Under the pieces are notes generated by a model. That model was not told the DNA's origin, made no database searches, and saw only the letters and a program-made list of their open reading frames with translations. Positions 5,274 through 9,515 of a stretch of DNA of 9,515 bases are shown here, one piece after another. The DNA is from JACQAI01 sp035507915. GTDB lineage: Bacteria > Pseudomonadota > Alphaproteobacteria > Elsterales > Elsteraceae. The stretch is from contig DATJNS010000367.1 of assembly GCA_035507915.1 (NCBI GenBank), positions 1 through 9,515 on the forward strand. Direction: 5' to 3'. The position numbers and the translations under genes are program-made. How positions within the stretch are numbered: position 1 is the stretch's first letter; each line of letters begins with the position of its first letter.

Positions 5274-6700
5274 GTGACGGACTCGAGCCGATCGAGCTGC
5301 CCGACGAAGCGCGCCTCGTCCTCCAGGCAGCGCAGATCGAACAGCAGCGCGCCGTCGTGCAGGCGCCCGATCACCGGCATCGGCAGGGCGCGGAAGGCAG
5401 CCGCGAGCGCGGCCAACGCCTTGCCGGCGCCGCGCGCCGATGCGCGCACCGGCGTGAGCGCGAGCGCCGCGCTCGGCAGGCGATCGACCGGCAGCGAGCC
5501 GCTGCCGATCTGGCTCGCGCAGTCGATCACCGCGACGGTCGCGCGGCCGCCGAGGCGCGCCTCGACGAGCGGCGCCAGGCGCTCGGCCTGCGCGCGGATG
5601 TCGGCGGCACCGCGGCACATCTGGCGCAGGCCCGGCAGGCGCTCGACCAGGCGATCGGGATCGGCGTAGAGCCGGAGCACCGCGGCGAGCGCCGCCAGGG
5701 TGAGCTTGTCGCAGCGCAAGGCGCGCTTGAGCGGGTTGCGCTTGAGCTTGGCGATCAGCTCCTTCGAGCCGACCACCAGGCCGGCCTGCGGTCCGCCGAG
5801 CAGCTTGTCGCCGCTGAACGTCACGAGGTCGGCGCCGTCGGCGAGCATGGCGCGCGGCGTCGGCTCGGGCGGCAGCCCGAAGCGCGCCAGGTCGACCAGC
5901 ATGCCGGCGCCGAGGTCGGTCACCAGCTTGAGGCCGCGCTCGTGGGCGAGCGCCGCCAGCTCGCGCTCGGGCACCGACGCGGTGAAGCCTTCGATCGCGT
6001 AGTTGCTCGTGTGCACCTTCATGATCAGGCCGGTGCGCGGACCGATCGCGTCGGCGTAGTCGCGCAGATGCGTGCGGTTGGTCGTGCCGACCTCGCGCAG
6101 CTTGCAGCCGGCGCGCGCCATGATGTCGGGCATGCGGAACGCGCCGCCGATCTCGATCAGCTCGCCGCGCGACACCAGCACCTCGCGGCGGTCGGCCAGC
6201 GCGTTCAAGGTCAGGAGCACCGCGGCGGCGTTGTTGTTGACCGCCAGCGCGGCCTCCGCGCCGGTCAGCCGGCAGAGCCAGTCGGCGACGTGGTCGTCGC
6301 GCTCGCCGCGATCGCCGCGCGCGAGGTCGTACTCGAGGTTGCTCGGCTGGCCGGCGACCGCGACCAGCGCGTCGATCGCCTCGCGCGGCAGCACGGCGCG
6401 GCCGAGATTGGTGTGCAGCACCGTGCCGGTCAGGTTGAAGACTGGCTTCAAGGGCAGCGCCGTGAGCGCGGCGAGCGCCGCCAGGGCGCGGGCTTCGATC
6501 TCGGCCTCGAGCGCCGCACGGTCGTCGCTCGCCTCACCGGCGAGCGCGGCGCGGCGAACCGCATCGAGCGCGCCGCGCGCGGTCTCGACGACCAGGGCGT
6601 GGCCGTGGACCGCGATCGCCTCGCGCAGCGCCGGGCGGCGCAGCACGGCGTCGACCGAGGGCACGGCGGCGGCCGGCGAGCTGGGAAGCGGTTGCGCCAT
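5270..6700 (-). CDS. selA: L-seryl-tRNA(Sec) selenium transferase SelA
   Basis: This 476-residue PLP enzyme converts Ser-tRNA(Sec) to Sec-tRNA(Sec) using selenophosphate. Family hallmarks are NLTGTVLHTNLGRA (89-102), NLEYDLARGDRGERDDH (121-137), AVNNNAAAV (153-161), GEL-EIGGAFRMPDIM (about 179-194), EVGTTNRT (203-210), KVHTSNYAIEGF (228-239) and SGDKLLGGPQAG, in which K299 is the PLP-binding lysine. The length is close to that of E. coli SelA, and all signatures are intact, so the gene looks functional. The ATG at 6700 has no clear Shine-Dalgarno, but the sequence from LPSSPAAAVPSVDAVLRRP fits a SelA N-terminus. It is first in a selA-selB operon with a 4-base overlap. It diverges from the MgtC-like gene across 139 bp. 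Confidence 0.97.
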   Translation of the reverse strand: MAQPLPSSPAAAVPSVDAVLRRPALREAIAVHGHALVVETARGALDAVRRAALAGEASDDRAALEAEIEARALAALAALTALPLKPVFNLTGTVLHTNLGRAVLPREAIDALVAVAGQPSNLEYDLARGDRGERDDHVADWLCRLTGAEAALAVNNNAAAVLLTLNALADRREVLVSRGELIEIGGAFRMPDIMARAGCKLREVGTTNRTHLRDYADAIGPRTGLIMKVHTSNYAIEGFTASVPERELAALAHERGLKLVTDLGAGMLVDLARFGLPPEPTPRAMLADGADLVTFSGDKLLGGPQAGLVVGSKELIAKLKRNPLKRALRCDKLTLAALAAVLRLYADPDRLVERLPGLRQMCRGAADIRAQAERLAPLVEARLGGRATVAVIDCASQIGSGSLPVDRLPSAALALTPVRASARGAGKALAALAAAFRALPMPVIGRLHDGALLFDLRCLEDEARFVGQLDRLESVT

Positions 6701-6839
6701 GGCGTTCGGTCGGGGGTCAGATCAGGGGGCGTTGAAGGGGGCGATCGGGGCCGGGCGGGCATGTTAGCACCTCGTCCGGCCGGGCGCGCAGCCCCCACCG
6801 GGCTTCCGTTTCGGCCGCGACCGTGTCTGAACTGTCGCC
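6701..6839. other. selA / mgtC-like divergent intergenic region with G-quadruplex-like tract
   Basis: This gap must hold the promoters of both divergent genes, but no clear -35/-10 pair or Shine-Dalgarno is visible. The plus strand carries runs of G at 6712-6716, 6725-6729, 6737-6741, 6747-6750, 6753-6755 and 6757-6759. From 6725 the loops are 7, 5, 2 and 1 nt, so the tract satisfies the usual G3+N1-7 quadruplex pattern. Whether it folds or regulates anything is unknown. Confidence 0.5.
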
Positions 6840-8093
6840 ATGTGGGAGCTGTTCGCCCAGCAGGCGCCCATCCTCGGTTTCGTGCTCGCCGGGCTGATCG
6901 GGTTCCTGATCGGCCGGACGCGCGAGGACACGCCGCACGTGCCGCGGCCGGGCATCCGCGACTTCATCGTCATCGCGCTGATCGGCGCGAGCTGCGCCCT
7001 CGTCGGCGAGGCGTTGCTGACCGCGGGCGCCCTGCTCGCCACCGCCGCCGTGCTGCTCGTCGCCCGGCTCAACCGCCCCGAGCGCACCGGCATGACGACC
7101 GAGCTGGCGGGCCTCGCGACCTTCGTGATCGGCTATCTCTGCCTGACGCCGGCGCTGCCGTTCGGCGCCGCGCTCGGCATCGTGCTGGCCGTGACGTTGG
7201 CGGCCAAGAGCCCGCTCCACCGCTTCGCGCTCGAGACGCTGTCGGAGCGCGAGTTCACCGACACGCTGCGCTTCCTCGCCCTGATCTTCGTGGTCTACCC
7301 GGTGCTGCCCGCCGGCAGCTACGGCCCGTTCGGCTTCCTCGAACCGCATCGGATCTGGCTGTTCGTGATCCTGGTCTCCGGCGTGTCGTTCGTCGGCTAT
7401 TTCCTGACCAAGTTCCTCAGCCCCACCCGGGGCATGCTGCTGAGCGCCGTCTTCGGCGGGCTGGCGTCGACCACGGCGTTCACCGGCGGCACGGCGCGCG
7501 CCGCCGCCGACGTGCCGGACGCCGCGATTTCGCTCGCGCGCGCCGCGCTGATCGCCAACACGATCATGGCGCCGCGCATGCTCGTGATCGTCGCCGCGCT
7601 GGCGCCGGCGCTCGCGCTCGCCGCGGTGCCGGCGTTGGGCGCGATGACGGTCGCGGCGGCCGTGGCGGCGTGGCTGCTGGGCCACGGCGGCGCGCCGAGC
7701 GCCGCCGGCGCCGTCCCCGAGGCGCCCCGCGAGTTCGCCAACCCGTTCTCGCTCGGGCCGGCGCTCCGCCTGGGCGTGGTGTTCACGGCCGTGCTGTTCC
7801 TGACCCACGCGGGCAAGCACTATCTGGGCGACGAGGGCCTGCTCCTGTCGTCGGCGCTCGGCGGCCTGGTCGACGTCGACGCCGTGACCTTGTCGACGAC
7901 CGAGTTCGTCAACCGGGGCGAGACCGTGCCGGCCGACGCCGTCGTCGCGCTGGTGCTGGCCGCCGCCAGCAACGCCGTCTTCAAGGGCGCGCTCGCGCTG
8001 TCGAGCGGCCGCACGGCGTTCTCCGCGCGGGTGATCGCGGGCCTGGCGATCGCCGTCGCCGCCGGGCTCGCGGTCGCCCTGACCTGGCGTTGA
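6840..8093 (+). CDS. MgtC/SapB family membrane protein with DUF4010 domain
   Basis: This 417-residue integral membrane protein has about ten to twelve hydrophobic segments. Residues about 10-130 match the MgtC/SapB N-terminal domain (GFVLAGLIGFLIGRTRED at 13-30, then helices near 41-60, 63-76, 89-101 and 108-121). Residues about 170-415 match DUF4010, with the paired motifs GGLASTTAFTGG (207-218) and GGLVDVDAVTLSTTE (341-355) that look like an internal duplication. A loop of Ala/Pro/Gly at 281-300 separates the two halves. MgtC-like proteins are linked to low-Mg survival and inner-membrane regulation; the activity of the DUF4010 fusion type is not known, and a transport role is an inference. 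The start ATG lacks a strong ribosome-binding site. Its neighbours suggest no link to selenium. Confidence 0.88.
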   Translation: MWELFAQQAPILGFVLAGLIGFLIGRTREDTPHVPRPGIRDFIVIALIGASCALVGEALLTAGALLATAAVLLVARLNRPERTGMTTELAGLATFVIGYLCLTPALPFGAALGIVLAVTLAAKSPLHRFALETLSEREFTDTLRFLALIFVVYPVLPAGSYGPFGFLEPHRIWLFVILVSGVSFVGYFLTKFLSPTRGMLLSAVFGGLASTTAFTGGTARAAADVPDAAISLARAALIANTIMAPRMLVIVAALAPALALAAVPALGAMTVAAAVAAWLLGHGGAPSAAGAVPEAPREFANPFSLGPALRLGVVFTAVLFLTHAGKHYLGDEGLLLSSALGGLVDVDAVTLSTTEFVNRGETVPADAVVALVLAAASNAVFKGALALSSGRTAFSARVIAGLAIAVAAGLAVALTWR

Positions 8094-8318
8094 TCGGACC
8101 GACCGACGCGAAGAATTCGCTTGAAATCCCGAGGCGAAGCCTCATCTTCTGGCCGCGCAAAGGAAAGAGAGTGCCGCTTGTTCGAGCTCAGCCTGCGACG
8201 ACGACCGATCGTTCGCCGATCCGGCGCCACCCGCCGGGCACGGTCGACGCGCTGAGCGCGCCGCGGCCGGCTCCTGGCAGGGCGCCGTCGCCGTCCCGCC
8301 TTTCCGGAGCCCCTGTCC
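8094..8318. other. Intergenic gap (225 bp) with one small hairpin
   Basis: No gene is supported here. The hairpin GAGGC-GAA-GCCTC at 8131-8143 follows the MgtC-like stop by 37 bases, but its 5-bp stem and lack of a T-run make it a poor terminator. The middle (about 8110-8175) is less G+C-rich than its surroundings and may hold the promoter of the downstream acetyltransferase gene, though no convincing promoter boxes are seen. Confidence 0.4.
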
Positions 8319-8849
8319 ATGACCCACCCTGATTTCTGGATCGACCGCGCCAAGCCCGCCGACGAGCCCGCGGTCGAGGATCTGCTCGACGCCGCGTTCG
8401 GCGCCGACCGCCAGGCCAAGCTGTCCTACCGCTATCGCGACAAGGTCGAGCCGGTGCCCGAGCTCAAGCTGGTCGCGCGCACCGCAGCCGAGCTGGTCGG
8501 CACCGTGCGGTGCTGGCCGATCGCGATCGGCAGCGCGTTCGCGCCCGCCCTGCTGCTCGGCCCGCTGGCGGTCGCGCCGGCGCACCAGGGCCGCGGCATC
8601 GCGCGGGCGCTGATGCGGCGCGTGCTCGACCTCGCGACCGACGCGGGGCACAATCTCGTGCTGCTGGTGGGCGACCCGGCGTTCTATCGCGCCTTCGGTT
8701 TCGTGCCCGCCACGCCGCACGGGATCTCGATGCCGAACGAGATCCCGGCGCGCGTGCAGATCAAGGAGCTGGTGCCGCACGCGCTCGACGGCGTGACCGG
8801 CACCATCACGCGCTGGGGATGGGTGCGCGACTCGGGACGGGCCGCGTAG
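8319..8849 (+). CDS. GNAT family N-acetyltransferase (YhbS-like)
   Basis: This 176-residue cytoplasmic protein has the GNAT fold. The acetyl-CoA-binding motif A is LLLGPLAVAPAHQGRGIARAL, ending in Q90-G-R-G-I-A95, followed by helix alpha3. The C-terminal beta-bulge region GDPAFYRAFGFVPA (118-131) with Y123 and F126-G-F is typical of the COG3153/YhbS group. The acceptor is unknown; members acetylate small amines or proteins. ATG 8319 is supported by GGAG at 8306-8309, nine bases upstream. It may share a transcript with the downstream hfq-like gene, 57 bp away on the same strand. Confidence 0.9.
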   Translation: MTHPDFWIDRAKPADEPAVEDLLDAAFGADRQAKLSYRYRDKVEPVPELKLVARTAAELVGTVRCWPIAIGSAFAPALLLGPLAVAPAHQGRGIARALMRRVLDLATDAGHNLVLLVGDPAFYRAFGFVPATPHGISMPNEIPARVQIKELVPHALDGVTGTITRWGWVRDSGRAA

Positions 8850-8893
8850 ACGGCAAGGGACTTGCAGCGAAGCGACATGCGGGACGCAAGCGC

Positions 8894-8898
8894 GGAGG
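8894..8898 (+). promoter_or_regulatory. Shine-Dalgarno that fixes the hfq start
   Basis: GGAGG lies eight bases before ATG 8907. The upstream in-frame candidates TTG 8862 and ATG 8877 have no comparable site, and the sequence they would add (SDMRDASAEAGS) does not look like an Hfq N-terminus. Confidence 0.75.
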
Positions 8899-8906
8899 CG
8901 GGATCG

Positions 8907-9221
8907 ATGGCGGCCAAGAGTCGCAGCGTGCAACTCGTGTTTCTCGATCACGTGCAGGAGCGGCAGATGCCGGTCCTCGTGTTCCTGCTCAACGGCGTGC
9001 GCCTGGAGGGCGTGGTCGTCGGGCACGACGACTTCACCATCCAGCTCGCCTATCGCGGGCAGGTGCAGCACGTCTACAAGCAGTCGATCTCGACGATCTC
9101 GCCGACCCAGCCGATCGAGCTGTGGGAAGGTGCCGCGGCGCGCGCCAAGTCGGCGCCGCGCATGCCGCCGGGGGGCCGCATGTCGACGGCGCGCGTCACC
9201 CGCCGCCCGCCGCGCCGCTAG
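8907..9221 (+). CDS. hfq: Hfq-like RNA chaperone, divergent
   Basis: This 104-residue protein aligns over its first 70 residues with Hfq, the Sm-like hexameric chaperone that pairs small RNAs with mRNAs. Visible are the N-terminal VQLVFL (Q9 corresponding to E. coli Q8), the Sm1 region VLVFLLNGVRLEGVVVGHDDF with F43 for F42, and the Sm2 region HVYKQSISTISPTQPIEL. The proximal-face signature YKHAIS reads Y57-K-Q59-S-I-S, so the usual His57 is Gln, and D9 of the E. coli protein is Leu. Residues 75-104 are a basic Ala/Pro/Arg tail ending in RRPPRR. These changes suggest either a second, specialised Hfq or a lineage-specific form. The stop codon lies in the loop of the first of three tandem hairpin repeats. 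The usual hfq neighbours (miaA, hflX) are absent here. Confidence 0.85.
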   Translation: MAAKSRSVQLVFLDHVQERQMPVLVFLLNGVRLEGVVVGHDDFTIQLAYRGQVQHVYKQSISTISPTQPIELWEGAAARAKSAPRMPPGGRMSTARVTRRPPRR

Positions 9222-9305
9222 GCGCGGCTCACATGCCCACCGCCGCGCCGCGAGGCGCGGCTCACGCGCCCACCGCCGCGCCGCGAGGCGCGGCTCACGC
9301 GCGGG
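9207..9305. repeat. Three tandem 33-bp hairpin repeats between convergent genes
   Basis: The units are 9207-9239, 9240-9272 and 9273-9305. Unit 1 differs from unit 2 at three bases, and unit 3 follows unit 2 until its last few bases. Each unit contains a perfect 8-bp stem GCCGCGCC/GGCGCGGC with a tetraloop: GCTA in unit 1, GCGA in units 2 and 3. Unit 1 covers the last codons and TAG stop of hfq; unit 3 covers the last codons and stop of the convergent minus-strand gene. With no T-runs, they are not standard terminators but could block transcription readthrough or stabilise the 3' ends of both mRNAs. Confidence 0.85.
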
Positions 9306-9515
9306 GAATGTTGTCGGCCGGCACGGCGTCGACGCCGTAGCCCGCCTCGAGCGGAATGCACAGGAACGACCCGTCGTCCCGCTGTTCCTGACGCGGCGTC
9401 ACGGTGACGATGCGGCTCGCGCGCGCGGCCGCCAGCGCCGCGTCGACCGTGGCGCTCGCCGCCAGCTTCAAGAGGTTCATGCGCGTGGCGAACACGAGGC
9501 GATAGCGCCCGTCGT
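9295..9515 (-). CDS. C-terminal part of an unidentified protein, possibly NUDIX-like (5' truncated by window edge)
   Basis: The frame stays open from the window end to TGA at 9295-9297, giving about 73 residues. The sequence GRYRLVFATRMNLLKLA, then an alanine-rich helix, then RIVTVTPRQEQ and LCIPLEAGYGVDAVPA, resembles from memory the C-terminal end of some alphaproteobacterial NUDIX-type hydrolases. The NUDIX box would lie outside the window, so this is a weak assignment. GTG at 9495 is most likely an internal valine. Its last codons and stop lie in the third 33-bp hairpin repeat, and it converges on hfq. Confidence 0.55.
   Translation of the reverse strand, partial: DGRYRLVFATRMNLLKLAASATVDAALAAARASRIVTVTPRQEQRDDGSFLCIPLEAGYGVDAVPADNIPRA

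Noticed and set aside
3327..5669. Plus-strand open frame of 780 codons antisense to selB.
   Set aside because: It is composition-driven antisense readthrough with no domain; selB accounts for the region.
8131..8143. Terminator of the MgtC-like gene.
   Set aside because: The stem is only 5 bp and no T-run follows.
5357..8332. Plus-strand open frame of 991 codons over selA and the MgtC-like gene.
   Set aside because: It spans a divergent intergenic region and two real genes in other frames, and its translation is biased and repetitive.
9207..9305. CRISPR array.
   Set aside because: The 33-bp units are directly adjacent with no unique spacers, and each is one hairpin.
1..9515. tRNA(Sec) gene (selC) or selD in the window.
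   Set aside because: I found no TTCAAA-type anticodon arm with the surrounding tRNA structure on either strand, and no SelD-like glycine-rich ATP-binding sequence.

Overview
The window is very G+C-rich, with almost every wobble position G or C, and is laid out like a bacterial chromosome. Gene content and the short intergenic inverted repeats fit an alphaproteobacterium, perhaps Rhodospirillales-like; this is an inference from style, since no rRNA or other phylogenetic marker is present. Eleven genes can be supported, two of them cut by the window edges.

Left part (3-3192): the 3' end of a cyclase-family hydrolase on the plus strand converges on a minus-strand class II aldolase/adducin-type gene, and their stop codons overlap in one CTAG. 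Upstream of the aldolase, beyond an inverted-repeat element, is a tightly coupled minus-strand pair: a glutaredoxin-DinB fusion gene followed directly (TAG-ATG) by a short-chain dehydrogenase/reductase that lacks the usual catalytic tyrosine. A small 4-oxalocrotonate tautomerase-like gene diverges from the fusion gene. It ends in a hairpin plus nine T that looks like an intrinsic terminator.

Main result: the glutaredoxin-DinB gene appears to be a selenoprotein gene. Read conventionally, the frame would begin at an internal GTG (2746) in the middle of the glutaredoxin fold. The same frame continues upstream through one in-frame TGA (2810-2812) to an ATG with a Shine-Dalgarno (2860). The TGA occupies the first cysteine position of the glutaredoxin CxxC, giving WQPG-U-TSC. 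A hairpin that could be a bacterial SECIS follows the TGA at suitable spacing. The same window carries selB (3354-5273) and selA (5270-6700), the elongation factor and the Sec synthase needed to decode UGA, overlapping by GTGA.

Right part (6840-9515): divergent from selA is an MgtC/SapB-DUF4010 membrane protein, then a YhbS-like GNAT acetyltransferase, then a divergent Hfq-like RNA chaperone whose YKHAIS motif reads YKQSIS. The hfq stop codon sits inside the first of three tandem 33-bp hairpin repeats, which run into the 3' end of a convergent partial gene (possibly NUDIX-like).

selA-selB make and deliver Sec-tRNA machinery and the glutaredoxin-DinB protein is the likely local client; selC and selD are not in the window. 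The cyclase, aldolase, SDR and tautomerase families suggest small-molecule catabolism or redox metabolism, but no pathway can be assigned.
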